Numbered from the stretch's first letter, positions 1 through 12,542 are shown. The stretch: 64,000 nucleotides of DNA from Darksidea phi (GCA_030770425.1 JASJFT010000062.1:158925-222924), one strand, 5' to 3'. Notes: generated by a model not told the origin, from the sequence alone. Numbers and translations are program-made.

Positions 1-5
1 CGGCA

Positions 6-3000
6 ATGGAATACGAGTCAAAGCCAACAGCTTCGATACGCCGATGCGACCGGCATCAATGCAGCAGGACTCTCCCCGCGGGGGTGCAGCTTCGCGCGGC
101 GGACCGAATGCGCGCAGCGGGCAGGACACACGCAACAACTTTCGTGGGCAAGGAATCAACAAGACGTAAGCTCCTACATCCCTCACATACTTCTACGAAG
201 TGGGGGCGGGCCAAGGACGCTTTCGACGACGACGACCTCTTTGCGACAACATCCGCAGTCGCAATAAGAGTTGCATTGGAGAAGACGGCCAATTGGCCTC
301 GTCCCCCGCCCATATCTGACATCTTCCCTAGGAGCCTCACTAGTAGCTCGGTCGATGCCACGCCCGAACCCAATTTCAAGCCGAGCAATTCGATGAACTC
401 AACCCCGTTCCCGGCCGACGATTATCATAGCAGATTAGAATATGTAAGTAGCATCTACAGTATGTCTGGACGGCCCTTCTAATGTCTTTAGCTTCGCAAT
501 GAACGACCCCGTCAGCGGGAACAGCTCATCAAAAAAGGACTTATGGACCCCGACGGCCAGATGCGCATCCAAGACCGCGTTGAAAAGTACGGCCTATGTA
601 CGGACATGTGTAGCGAGTTCGAGCGTGTGCGCCGGATCGTCGAGATGGATTTCAAGGCGGCCGAATGTACACCGGAGACGGCACGCTTGCGTCGCAATGA
701 GAGGGTGCCAGATGAGTCGCGCATGGTGAAGGCACACACCCGATCCGCGGCAGGCACAGAAAGCGAGCTTATCACAGAGGTTCGCACACCGGACACATGT
801 TTGGTAAGCTTCAGCACCCCCGTCGCCATACAGTGGTTCATGCTTACTGTGTCCAGAGAACCTTAAAGTACATGTTCCAGCGTCTTGACACCGATGGCAT
901 GGACTTCCTCTACCAGTTTATATGGGACCGATCACGCTCCGTGCGAAAGGATCTCTCCGTCGGCGCTCTGAAACCTGGCCAGGGCGCCATATATCTCGAA
1001 TGTGTGGAGATGTGTGTTCGTTTCCACTTGCTCAGTCTTCATCAGATGGCCAAAGGCACTTCCCCTGACTACGACCATGCTGTCGACCACGGAAACGACA
1101 TCGAGCAGCTTCAAAACTGTTACACGTCTCTGAGACACCACTATTCAGATGACTTGGACCGCAAAGTCGACCCTGCTAATCGAGCTGAGTTTATAGCCTA
1201 CGATATCATCATGGGTTTGAAATTTGGCGACACCATGTTCGAGCACAACACGGCCAAACTTGAGAAGCGTTATCAAGGCAATAAGCGCATTATGACTGCC
1301 TTTGCCATTGTGCGGGCTGGCCAAGCGGCGACGTCGACTAAATTGGCTAGCTTTGCCTGCAAACGTCAAAACTGGATTGAGTTCTGGCGTCTGATCAAGT
1401 CTCCAAGCGTGTCGTATCTCATGGCTTGCGCTGCTGAACTTGCCTTCAACGGCGTCCGTCACCACGTTTTAGACACCTTACGCATTGCTTATCGACCGCG
1501 CAATAACCGGCAGCGTGCCCCGGACGACTGGACCCTTGAAAAGCTCATGGAACCCCTAGGCTTTGATAATCCGCAGCAAGTCAAGGATTTTTGCGAGGTC
1601 TACGGCTTCGGCTTTGGGATTAACGCAGACGGTGTCGAGTTTCTGGACCTCAACTCTATCCCTGGTCCGGGAAGACTGACCGTACCATCCCGGTTGCGCG
1701 AACAATACTACTCCGAAACTATAGTGGAGGCCAAGAGATACGGCCGAACATTCTCAGCCGTTATCCAAGGTATGTCTGTGCATGAAGCGAAGGTGAAGGG
1801 TTTGGTGGAGTCAGAGTTTAATTTTGGAATAGAGGCAGATATAGGAGCACAAGAGCGGCAAGAGCAGGGCAATGGTGGATCCCTGTTCGTCCCGGACCGA
1901 TCTACACCCAAGCCGGCCTTGTCTGGATTGCCCCTCAATGAAGCCACCGATGCATCCCAGGAGCAAGCCGGAACTTCCAAGCTCAACCCTTTTGCATCCG
2001 CATTCAAACCAGCGTCCAACACAAATCCTTTCCAAACCAACGCGAGTGCGAAGCCGAATCCTTTTGCGCCTACCCACCAGAATGGAAGTGCTACTCCAGC
2101 TACTATGCAGCCTGGACTTTTTGATGCATCGAAGCATAACATTCAGTTCACCCCGCCATCGACGCTGAACAGTACTCCGTCCTTAGGCGCCTCATCGGCC
2201 AACCCTTTCAAGGCTGCACCAACGACTCCGGCAGCGCCAAACCCCTTTGCGTCTGCCGCCGCCTCTTTGTCCACAACTACGCCCACGTCGCTGTTTGTCC
2301 CAACTCCATCTACAGCTACGCCAGTCAATACCATTCAACAGCCCACCCCTCAATCCCCCGCGCCTTGGAGTCTCCCCAGCATGGAGAGGTTGAATCAGAA
2401 TGCGAATTCCGCTATGCCGATTTCGTCAGGACCATCAGCACCGTCGCCTCAGTCTCATCCCACTTTCAACTTCGCTTCCCAAGCGCCGCCACAACCAACA
2501 ACGACGGCGCAAGAAGAGGAACGACGTAAAGTCCAAGAGCAGCAACGCATCGCTAATGAGCAGCGGCACGCCCAAGAGGAACAGGAGCGACAGGCACGCG
2601 CAGCTGAAGAGCACCGCCGGCTTCAATTGGAACAAGAACGGCAGCGGCTTATACGAGAAGAAGAAGAACGCAAGTTGCGAGCAGAGCAAGAGCGTCAGGT
2701 CCAAATAGAGCAGCTGCATCGAGCTCAACAAGAGGCGGAACAGAGGGCACGACAAGAGCACGATCGAGCGCTCAGCGGTCTTGCCACAAACCTACTCATG
2801 GACCCTGATCAAGGTCTTTTGTCACAATATCTCGAGCACATTATTACGAGTATGGCCAAGCAGACCGCAGCAGAGTTAGAGGAGCAGCGGCTGGAAGTGT
2901 TAGCTGAGGAGATGTACCAGCAAAAGCGCTTGGCCTTCACCCGTGCGGTGTGTGTGAAGTGGGTACAGCAAGTTGAAAGGAAGAAGAAAAAAGCCGAGAC

Positions 3001-4252
3001 ACGCCGACGGCGCCAAGGACTACGAGCATTACGAGCTGAGGCCGAGAGCCTCGAGAAATCCACTTTAGAGGTGCAGTCACCTGTCACTCTGCACAACACC
3101 ACCCAGTTGAATAGCATGCCAGACGGTTTCAAGAAGCCCGAAGCGCCAGCCAGTGTGCGACGGCAAAACGGACCTCTAAACCCGCAGAAGGCAACATATC
3201 CCACACAGGTGCTCAAGAGCGTCTCTGAGAAAGCCAAAGGGGTCGAAAAGAAATCAACACAACGGGACATAACTGCTACCTCCCACAGCACAAACGGCGC
3301 GGGCTCTGGCGTTATTAGCGGCGATTATTCCGAGAACTATTACAAGTCTAAAGCTCCGTCCGATCGGACTGAGACAGATTGGTTCAAGCTGCGAGCTATG
3401 GGCATCGATCCGAGCAAGCATCGAAAGCGGAGCTTCGGTTCTGTCTCGTCCGACGACGATGAAGTGTCGGTCGTTGAACCCAAGCGGGCCTGTCGCTCCA
3501 CCTCGTCAAGCTTCCGACGCTCACTGCCGCCTCCAAGCACAGACGAGGAACTACTTGCTCGTTTCAATGCAGTCCGGGGTGCTAACAAGGGCAACACAAC
3601 CCCTCGGTCATTTAATGGCAACCGATCAGTCAACGGAAATACTAGCGCAGTTATTGCACAGGCTCGTGAGATGCTGGCGAACTCACCAACGCCACGGCAC
3701 TCGCCGCCAAGTGTGCAACACAAGTACAGTCGAAGCGTGCCTAGCCTGGAAATTTCGAAGCCATCACCCGGCTTGTCGATGTTTGGTCGCAGCATCGGCG
3801 CCGCTCCGCCCCACGAACGCCCTGCCTTTTGGGGACGTAGTAGCCGCTTCGTGCCTCAGCATCTATACGGCAAAGGTCCGGAAGCGATACGCGCCTACCG
3901 CAACCAGGTGTACGGTCGCTCGTCAGCTTACAGCGCACCCTTTGAGACTTCCTCTCCGATACCGACTCAGCAATCTTACATTCCGACTGGTGAGACACAG
4001 CATGAGTACGAGGAGTCGCCAGAGCATGTCGTTGGTGACGACGCCGATGGCGAAGAAGAGGGAGAAGAAGATGAGTCTCTGATCAATTACAACGAGGAGT
4101 ACGATGAAGAAGAGCAGGAGGAGATGTTTTACGAGCAAAGTGAGGAGGACTATGGTGAAGATGGCGACTCGGATACGAGCGACGGGCCATTAGAGCAGTT
4201 TGCCCAAAAGGCTGGCGGCACCCAAGACGATGCGATCGAACTTTCGGATTAA
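6..4252 (+). CDS. SAC3: SAC3/GANP-family nuclear mRNA export factor (5' end unresolved)
   Basis: Scaffold of the TREX-2 complex, which links transcription to mRNA export at the nuclear pore. Exons supported by splice signals: ..443, 492-803, 857-4252; introns 444-491 (48 nt) and 804-856 (53 nt), both phase 0. The SAC3/GANP signature is split over exons: a GLCTDMCSEFER-like motif before the second intron, then TLKYMFQRL and FLYQFIWDRSRSVRKDL after it. The middle is NPF-rich and Pro/Ser/Thr-rich (about 1980-2400). A long Glu/Gln/Arg coiled coil lies at about 2510-2780, and the C-terminus is very acidic. If the frame of exon 492-803 is followed back to the ATG at 6, the protein is 1381 aa. However, bases 2-165 also encode an RG/N-rich stretch in another frame ending at a GTAAGC, so the first exon or start is uncertain and may lie outside the window. 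Confidence 0.88.
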
Positions 4253-7034
4253 GTCTCATCGCCACTAATCGTTTGATTGCAAACACTACATGGTACTTGC
4301 ACTGAGTGCTCTCAACCAGCATACCGACCGGCGTTATCATCTTTGCATTTTTGGGGCATGGGGCTGAATGTTTTTCGAGTACAAGGGTTAGCAATGGTGT
4401 CTTATTTGGGAGTTTTCCTGACGAAGGGTGTCTTTTCATATGCATAGCGTCGGCGTTTACTGGAAGTCTGCTTCGAAAGCGGCATGTCGGGTGGTCTCTG
4501 CTATGTCATGTTCACGATACCCCACTTCTCCATCGGGCGCAAAGTACGCCTGGGAAAGTTTATGAGCGATGCAAGGCAATGGTTTAGCTGTATAGCTATT
4601 TGTGTTATAGTACTTGCTAGATGGTGGAACAAGCCATCAGGTCAATATGGAAAGAGAATTTGGAACCTTTAATGTCCGCTGACTTTTGCCCATTGTCTGT
4701 TAACCAGCCTTGTGCAGTTGTACTAATACATCTTTCCAGCTGTAACTCAGCTTGATCCACCCATGTAGACCTCGTAAGTATAGGACGTTGGATGTCTTGT
4801 TCATGCTGTCGTAGTGTCACCTGCCGCCGTTACTTAGCGTGTATAAGTCTAAACCAGACTCCCCCACTCTCCAACTTCGCAAGTTAATACTATCAACCCC
4901 CGTTTCTCGGCCTTCGATACGAATTCCCCAATATGCGTATCTCGATCCGAGATAACTAATCGCGTATAGTAACACGGCGCTTGCAATGTTGCCTTCGTAT
5001 CCACCGCCATGCGTCTCCTGATCGGTGAGCATAGACGGCGAAGTCTGGTTGTCGGCCAAACTTTGTAACTCGTATCGGTTTCTGGGCATATCCCTGTTTG
5101 CTGCGGACCCAGTAGGATCCGTCCAACCGATTCAATGACGGCTACCAGACTCCCAGCTGCCCCATCTCGCGCTTACATTACATTGGTCGTGTGGGACTGA
5201 TCGGCTAATGGCCGAGCTAGCCATGCTAGCTAACCATGCAGTATCACAACTCGTAGGAGTTCGCCCCAACTGATCAGTTCTTGGGGGGTGTTCTGATCCA
5301 AACGGGTAGCTAGTGCGACTGTAAGCAAAAGCAGGTATAACATCCCTTTGGTGGCAATGTCTCATAAGCGTTCACCGGATGTATGCGAGATGACTCTGAA
5401 AGAGAAGGAGATCCAAGTATTTTACGCTAAAAGCGCGGAACGGCTCAGAGGATGCGGAAGAGAGGGATACCCAGATCACCTTTCAGCTCCAGGCATGATC
5501 CCTTCACCTCAGAATGCTTTACACCGATGAACACCGTTACACTACGGACGTACAGCGCTTAGAACGGGATACATCGCTTGGCGCGCACAGAGCTGAGATT
5601 AGCTCATGCGGATCGGTGTCTGGGAACTGAGTTTGGAGTAGCTGTACCCACCCGACGCCAATCTGAAAGTGCATAGCAGGATCTGATTCTCGATCGCATG
5701 ACGGTCGCTCGTGATATTGTATGAGGAACAGTAGACAACGGTCGAGGCTCCATCGGTGGAAGATTCGCCTTCCCACTTAACAGAAAACTTCTCGTAACCT
5801 TGCGGCGTAGTAACTATCCAACGAGAACGTACAACTTGTGGAGCATACCTCTAGTCCCCCTCCCCCCGATCTCGCAGCTATGCATCTACGGGCCATCGAA
5901 CCTACAGGGGAAGAGCGTGAACAGACTGTCAGTGGGTCGATTTGGCTGCGGCAATTTTTCATACAAAAGATCTCTCCGCGGTCTGTGCAAGCGTGTCCCA
6001 CTGACAGTCCGTTCACGCTCCCCCTTGTAGATGTGCAGTGCGTCTGACCCGAGCATCGGACATCCCAGGGCGGCTATAGTAGGGCTCTGCTGCAAGAATG
6101 AGATCATTGCACACCAATGGGGGACCGGACGTAAAATAAGCAAAGTCGCACAGTGACACTGGTACAGACTACAAGTGTCAAAGCGTACTTACTCCACAGT
6201 CTAAGATAAGCGCGAAAAAGGCAATTTACTCCCATCCACCCAGCATGCCATTCCGCGCTATCAGCCGCTCCAGAACTCTCCCTTGCCCGTAACCCGCCCG
6301 CCACCAACGCGGCAACGTCTCGAACCCACGCTCTCCCATCGTATTGGTAGACGCTTAAACATTGCTTTTTGCGACCAAGCCACCACTTCAACCATCTCCC
6401 GTTCTACGCGCTATCCACGCTAATATTCTATACTGGCGCCTAGGCAGAGCATCTCAGTAGCCGCTTTTCTGATCAGTGAACGTGCCCCTGGGGTACTCCC
6501 TCTAGGTAGATATGCATCTAGGAAAGGTGATGAGCCCTGCACAATACGCAGGAGACCATTTTGAGGGATTGACGAAATTTGGTAGCGAATGCACGGTTGT
6601 GTTGGGATCCCTTGCATACTGGGACGGAAGGGATGAAGTGGTTGGGAGACGGGAGACGGATGACGGATCAGATTCCGATGAAGATACTTTGCAAATAGTT
6701 TATGTCAGTGTCTCAAAGGCGATGGGGAAGTGGGTGATATTCCGACCGGTATGCTCAGTGTAAAATCAGATAACTCCAGGAATGACATTAGTATGAGCGG
6801 ATATGTGCAATGGGACCCAAAGCTAATCCAGCTCATGTACATCCACCACCTAGGCAGACGCTTCCGTAAACTCTTCAACATCCAAGCACATGAGATGCCC
6901 ACATAGCATAACCAGAATCATTCCGTCAGGCACACCCGCCTCATTGCTTCATTCAAACATACAGACCATATAATGCATTTCGGTGAAGAAGTATCAAAGC
7001 TCGGTATCACTAACTTTGTGAAATGTAATGGCAT
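4253..7034. other. Gene-poor spacer between SAC3 and the 7035-8775 gene
   Basis: No open frame here has splice support or a recognisable family. Open frames are short and scattered on both strands. The only structured item found is the TA-flanked foldback element at 5905-6027. The two flanking genes converge on this spacer, so no promoter is required in it. Confidence 0.6.
5905..6027. mobile_element. MITE-like foldback element with TA flanks
   Basis: A left arm at 5905-5936 (starts CAGGGGAAGAGCGTGAAC, ends GACTGTCAGTGGG) is matched by an inverted right arm at 5997-6027 (reads CAAGGGGGAGCGTGAAC from the outside in, ending GACTGTCAGTGGG). The arms are about 31 bp and differ at about four positions including a 1-nt gap. 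A TA dinucleotide lies directly outside each end (5903-5904 and 6028-6029), as expected for Tc1/mariner/pogo target-site duplication. The internal 60 bp carries no coding sequence. Interpretation as a non-autonomous MITE is inference; a plain stable hairpin is the alternative. Confidence 0.6.
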
Positions 7035-8775
7035 TTAACAAAGTTGCACGGCAGGAAAGAACCGAGGGCCAGAATATCCGTAGAATTGAACACTCTCGAT
7101 GTCGATGTTACCGTCGTGTGTCGGACTCCACAGCTTGAGTAAAACGTATCTTCCCGATCTATAATTGCGTTAGCCATTGACGTTCTCCAAAGCTGGCGAT
7201 GACGATACTTACATAGTAGGATGAAACTTGATAGTGATCTTGTTTTTATGCCGCGCAATAAAGAAGCGAGCATGTGGCGGAATCAAACCCTCCGATTCCG
7301 TCTTATTCCCCTTTGGCTCAATACGACTCGGGGCAAGGAGTGGCGCTGCTCTTCGGATAGGGTTGATAGAGCGCTGGCTTCTCCCGCCGAAATTCTCAGA
7401 GGAGTCTGGCGCATAGATGTCGCGGAGGGGTGGGAAACGAGGGAGTGAAAGGCTACCCACTTCCTCTTCGAACTCGCGTTGAAGCCGATCAGCCATAACA
7501 GCGGCACTTGGCACCGCCTCATACTCGTCCGACTCTTCCTGACCGCTTTCGGTCGTAACGGTGAAAGGAGGCGGCGTTGGTGCCGACACTCCAATAGCGG
7601 TAGAGTCACCTTCATCGACATGGGAAGGACAATACTCGGCCATCTCGTCTTCCGCGTTTGCACTTCTCCGTTCCTCTCTGTAGCGATCCCGCTCCGCCAT
7701 TGCCGTCCGAAGCTGGTTCCTACGCAGCCTCATGCGTTCAATGCGCTCCTCTATGGCTGTTTGGCGAGACTGCATCCATGGTGACAGGGGTCCGAGGGCG
7801 TCGCGCAGAGATAGAATTTGGTCTTCGGTTTCACTTAAATCACTTAGAGTTGGAGATAGGACGGGTGAGCGCGATGTGTATTCAAGCTCGTAGGCCGCGG
7901 TGCCGGAAAGGAGATTTTCGGGAGTCAATGATACAAAGATCAAGCCCTCTTGGACACTGGGCACGGTTAGCATGGAAAGTGTATTGGCTGGGCTATACTA
8001 ACGGCGCCGTAAAACCACCCGTCGGCGCACGGATGACTATCTTCTCCAAACAGAAGGGCGCTTCCGGTATGTGCTTGAGTAGCAAATTGCAGCTGGATCT
8101 CTGGCTGCAATATACGCTTTTGTCGTTGTTGAGCACATTTTGCACCTTGTATAGCCTTTCCGAGTCGGACATTTCGTACTCCCCTCCATCGCAGCTCATG
8201 ACTTCCATTTTCAGTCGCGTTGAGACAGCCCGGCCCTCGTAGCCGTATTTGTAGTATTCGTACTCGGATGTAGCTGTGGTATGATGATCGAGCTTCCTCC
8301 TCTTGGGTTCTCTGATCGTTTCGTGCAGCTGGTCGAGCACGAGCCCAGCATCGTCCACCCTGTCGGCCAAGTTGGAGCTTTGCTCTACGAGGCGGGCGTT
8401 TGAGCGGCGAGGATAGCCCTCACTTGGGGTGGCCCGCGGGCGACTGACAGTGGAAGGGGCATTCCTCCGCAGACCCGTTGTGTTTCCCGGCTCACGCTCT
8501 GCATGTCGTGGAATTGCACGGCCAGCTTGCCGCCGCCTAGAAGCGTCTGCCCTGGGCTGTCTTTGTGGTAAGCTGTCCTCCCGCTCCGATGCGGTGCGTT
8601 GTGCTCGCTCTTGCTGCCGCCGACCCAGGAACATCGCAAGCTGAAGCTGATCGATCGTAGATCGGGGGGCAGGAGGCGGAGACGTAGATGCATGTGGGAA
8701 ATCAAAGGTCCCCGTCGCGTACGAGAAGCGCCCCGGGGGGGGTGGCGAGGGGGATGTTGGCTGATTTCTCGGCAT
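7035..8775 (-). CDS. Conserved fungal protein with C-terminal beta-sandwich-like motif, function unknown
   Basis: Exons on the minus strand: 8775-8003, 7956-7213, 7158-7035; introns 46 and 54 nt, with GTTAGT/GTAAGT donors, GCTAAC branch points and CAG/TAG acceptors. The joined frame is 546 aa. The N-terminal third is Arg/Pro/Ser-rich and disordered with a short basic KRRK patch. A compact block follows around the first splice site (NLLLKHIPEAPFCLEKIVIR, then TAPVQEGLIFVSL). A charged coiled segment (ERIERMRLRRNQL) comes next. The last exon adds GRYVLLKLWSP, GNIDIESV and GPRFFPA. Those blocks look like a discoidin/APC10-type jelly roll split by a disordered insert, but I cannot name the family with certainty. 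It is transcribed divergently from AOS1. Confidence 0.8.
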
Positions 8776-9236
8776 GGATGACGTTGTGCCCGGTTCCCAC
8801 GGGGGCTGTTCAAAAGGCGGCTAATGCTCAGGCAGATGTTGCGCAGTCTCGTAGCAATACAGAGTGATCAGATGGATGGCTATGGGGGAGACGTTGATGT
8901 CGTTGTTCAATGCGGCGAGGCTTGGAGGGAGGAGGTGAACGTCAGCTGCCAAGTCCAAAGAAAGCCACCCCCGCGGCCAGCCATAGGATGGGTTGCTAGT
9001 CCGTGCGGTATCAATCTAATCTAATCTAATCGATGCGGCTCAACTCAGGCACCGCGAGCTTTGTTTCTCGCCTTCACTGCGATTTCCAGGGCACAATAAC
9101 TACTTCACGCCATATAAATCGTGGCGCATATCAGAACGCATCTATCTTCTCACTAAAACTCTGTCCTCCGGTATCTGCATCGCGATAGCAAAGTCCACCA
9201 ACGCCCACCAAGGTCCACCACCGAGTGAACTGCACC
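8776..9236. promoter_or_regulatory. Shared divergent upstream region (7035-8775 gene / AOS1)
   Basis: This 461-bp space separates two start codons pointing away from each other, so both promoters must lie here. It contains a short ATCTA microsatellite (about 9013-9031). No clear TATA box was found. Confidence 0.5.
9013..9031. repeat. ATCTA pentanucleotide microsatellite
   Basis: Nearly four consecutive copies of the AATCT/ATCTA unit in the spacer upstream of AOS1. Confidence 0.7.
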
Positions 9237-10601
9237 ATGGCCGACCCTTCCGCAGCTGCAGAACTGGTGCCGCAAGCGGCGAATGGCACTTTTCCAGCCC
9301 CAGATGCGGTTGGTGAGACGGTCGCTGCTATAGCACAGGCAGCGACCGTGTCAGCGGGTAGGGCTGGTTCCTCTATGTTTTGCGTCGGAGCTGACACCCA
9401 ACAGACGAGATTGCTCTCTACGATCGCCAAATCCGCCTGTGGGGTCTCGAAGCTCAGAATCGGTGGGTGGGGAAGATGCAGCGACTAGTACGTGACATAT
9501 GTTGATATGTGTAGCATTCGCAACGCCAATATCCTCCTCGTCTCCATCAAGGCCCTCGCCAACGAAATCGCAAAGAACCTCGTTCTCGCTGGAATCGGGT
9601 CAATCACACTGGCGGACCACGAGGTGGTAACGAACGAGGACCTGGGCGCGCAGTTCTTCGTCAATGAGGCTGACGTGGGCAAGAACGTACGTGTCGTCCG
9701 CTGACATATATCAACCCTCTCTAACGTATCCTAGCGCGCCGAAGCAGCGGCTCCCCAGGTCCAGAAACTCAATCCGCGCGTCAATGTCAATGTCATCACA
9801 CGTGACGTCCGAAACGAACAGCTTCCTAGTTTCTACAAATCCTTCGATGTGATCATCGCAACCGATACCGACTTTCTCTCTCTAACCACTCTCAACGCTG
9901 GCGCTCGGATTGCAGAGCGGCCCTTCTACGCTGGTGGTACACACGGCTTCTACGGTTACATATTCGCAGACCTCGGCACCCATGAATTTGTCATCGAGCG
10001 CGAGAAATCGAACCGACCTACGACCAAGGCCGCCGAAACAGCAACACGTTCTGTCATTGATTGGAAGGATAAGGTGGAGAACGGCAAGAAGATCGAGATG
10101 GTTACGAAGCGAGAGCTATATACCCCTCTCATGCTCGCAAATACCTCCCCACTCGCCCCGGAGATGCAGAAAGACCCTCGGAAACTCCGCAAAGTGCATC
10201 CACTTTTGACCTGCATCCGCACGCTCTGGGACTACCAACGCCATGGTCACGGCACCCTCCCATCACACTCGCCCCCCGATCTTCAACACTTCACCAGCCT
10301 CGCCATGGAGAAACACAAGGAACTCCTCCTTCCCGCCGCCACTCTAACCGCCGAGTTCCTCAAGAGCTTCATAGGAAATCTAGGCAGCGAGCTTGCACCG
10401 GTCACCGCATTTCTCGGCGGTCAGCTGGCTCAAGATGTCATCAATGTCCTTGGAAAGCGGGAACAGCCTATCCAAAACTTGATGCTGTTTGATGGGGAGG
10501 AGTGTGCGGGTCCTGTGTATGCGCTTCATCCTATCTTTCCCGATAATCCCATTCCGGAGATACCGGTTATGCCTATCGACGTACCTGTCGTGGTCATTTG
10601 A
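9237..10601 (+). CDS. AOS1: SUMO-activating enzyme subunit 1 (E1, AOS1/SAE1)
   Basis: Non-catalytic half of the heterodimeric SUMO E1, which with UBA2 adenylates SUMO in the nucleus. Exons 9237-9357, 9405-9462, 9515-9686, 9735-10601; introns 47, 52, 48 and 48 nt class, all frame-consistent, giving 405 aa, slightly longer than typical AOS1. The E1 signature starts at about residue 41 (DEIALYDRQIRLWGLEAQNR), followed by the Rossmann strand NILLVSIKALANEIAKNLVL and the GIGSITLADHE block. The adenylation-fold end is recognisable as FLGGQLAQDVINVL and LMLFDG near the C-terminus. There is no catalytic Cys domain, as expected for this subunit. In the common fold the loop is usually GxGxxGxE; here it reads VSIKALANEI, typical of AOS1. 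The start at 9237 has good context (CACCATGGC); an in-frame GTG at 9225 is not used. Confidence 0.95.
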
Positions 10602-10896
10602 GCATATCCAGTTTGGATTTCATCTAAATGTGGTGGGTTTACATTTCTGAGTGGCAAGGTGAATGAGGCGTAAAACCGGATGGAAATTCTGGCGAGCTAT
10701 TTAACTAGGATTACGTGGTCGGGAGATACCCAATCGAAGGGAATACCACGAGTAGGGTTCGTTGGCACTGGGCTTGAGTAGGACAGCGATTGCGCGGTGG
10801 AATTGCAGCGCAGCGCCTAGAGAGCGTATCTACTAATACCAACGAGATACTTCTACAACCATGAATGCTAAGAAGCGAAAATACTCCATCTCGCAT

Positions 10897-12542
10897 CTAC
10901 TGCTTCTTCTTCGTCTTCCCACCATCTTTCGTTTCCATCTTTCTCCCACCAATATTTCCAAACAACACCCAACACAACCCCAAGAACGCAACGACAACCG
11001 TCCCAATAGTCCCCACCTCAACCCACGCAGACTTCTTCAAATCAAGGACAGGAACGGTGATCCACTCAACCAGCGTTCGTGGGCCCGACTCACCATCGGC
11101 GGGTGGAATATGCATGAAGCGCGTTCTTGGACCGAAAAGAGCTTCGTAGCCCAGGTGGAGACGATCGAAGGGATTGACAGACATCTTCGTACCTTCCTCC
11201 GCCCTACAGGCCCAGAAAACTACAGGCCAGGTAACGGGGACAAACGTATATCCGCCCTCCGCTGCCGGCATGTAGCGTAGATGCAATGGCACGGTGACAT
11301 TCCATTCGCCCTGCGCTTTTCCTTTCCCTTCAGAGGACGAAGGGATAGCGAGCTCGAATAACGCAGCACTTCCCCATTGTGGTACGACCCAGTCCGGTGC
11401 CTCAAGATCTGTTGCACCGGATATGCTGCGGAGGGAAACGAGATTATGCGATGAGAGAAAGAGGGCGTCGTTGAATTGGTATTTGTCAATGAAGAGGGGA
11501 GAGGGGAGCGTTAGATGGGTGTGTAGTTTGCACGTGGGATGTGGGGGTGTGAGGGAGGATGAGGGGAAAGAGAGGCTTAAGACGGGGTGCAGGCCTGTGG
11601 GATGGGTGAAGGAGGTTATGTAGCTCAGGGAGGAGGAGAGAGGGTAGTGTCGGGTCGGGGTTTGGAATTGTGTTGGCTCTGTTAGGGCGTTAGTTGAGAA
11701 GGTGGAGAGCAAGGATGGTAGAAGATGGACGTACTCGGTGCACTGTCTTGTCCTAGGACGATCAGAAAGCCGCCGAAACCGATGTCTTCCGGGTCCGGGT
11801 TCTTTTCGTGGTTTAGAACGCCAATTTCGATCGTTTGGTCTTCGTTGGGAAGGGTGATTTTTTCCGTCCAGTGAGCATCTCTTGGGGACTCGCTCCAAAA
11901 CGCATTCAGGATGACGGTTTGAGAGATGGTGTCATAGTCGATATCCAGATATGAAGCCGACATTAACGATGATGCTGCATCACTACACTCGTTTTGAAAA
12001 GACTGACAAACCTTCTCTTGAATGTTATTGACCAAATCCGACAATGAGGGTAGGTAGGAATAGTACTGGTTAGACGCGGACATGGAGAAGCGCTCCGAGA
12101 GTATAGAAAGTTTGGTCGAAGCTTCATTTGTTGACGAGCATTTAAGGTCTTGCCCGAATGTTGAATGGAGAAGATCGCATAGCTGGCCTTCAGCCTGGTC
12201 CTTATGGGGCGTGAAAAGAACGTGGAGACCGGGGGCGACACGTGATGTGAAGGGTGGGATGGCGGCGTAGGTTTTCGGGGAGGCCCAGCGTATGTGGAGT
12301 TCGTGCCATTGTTCGAAGGCTTTTCTAAGCTGGCAGAAAGGTTAGTCTGTTTGTCAATATTTGACATCTTGTCGTCTTGGTGGGAAATATACCTCGCCAG
12401 GCAGCTCTCTCAAGCTAAACGTGAGCCGGTGTTCCTTCACCGCCTTAAGTCTTTGAATTGCAAGAGAGCTTCCTTTCACGTCCAGCTGCTCAGGAGTGAA
12501 CTCATCCGCATTCCGAACAACGTACGTTATTCGTTGCTTCAT
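10897..12542 (-). CDS. PBN1: PBN1 / PIG-X homolog, GPI mannosyltransferase I subunit
   Basis: ER membrane protein that stabilises the GPI14/PIG-M alpha-1,4-mannosyltransferase in GPI-anchor synthesis. Minus-strand exons 12542-12393, 12329-11735, 11678-10897; introns 63 and 56 nt with CTAAC branch points; 508 aa. N-terminal block starts MKQRITYVVR, then LRKAFEQWHELHIRWASP, a TKLSILSERFS-SASNQYYSYLP stretch and SASYLDIDYDTISQ, which match Aspergillus-type PBN1. The luminal PIG-X region in the last exon has LHLRYMPAAEGGYTFVPVTWPVVFWAC. A single transmembrane helix (VGTIGTVVVAFLGLCWVLF) and a lysine-rich cytosolic tail (KTKKKQ) close the protein, a plausible ER retention signal. It is divergent from a SARAF-like ER gene. 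Confidence 0.92.

Noticed and set aside
2435..2761. Minus-strand hydrophobic open frame
   Set aside because: Antisense shadow of the Glu/Gln/Arg coiled coil of SAC3.
6300..6370. Possible tRNA on the minus strand (GGGTTCGAGAC, like a B box)
   Set aside because: No matching A box, no 5-bp T stem around a 7-nt loop, and no acceptor stem could be drawn.
9225..9236. Upstream GTG as AOS1 start
   Set aside because: ATG at 9237 has near-consensus context and GTG starts are not used for fungal nuclear genes.
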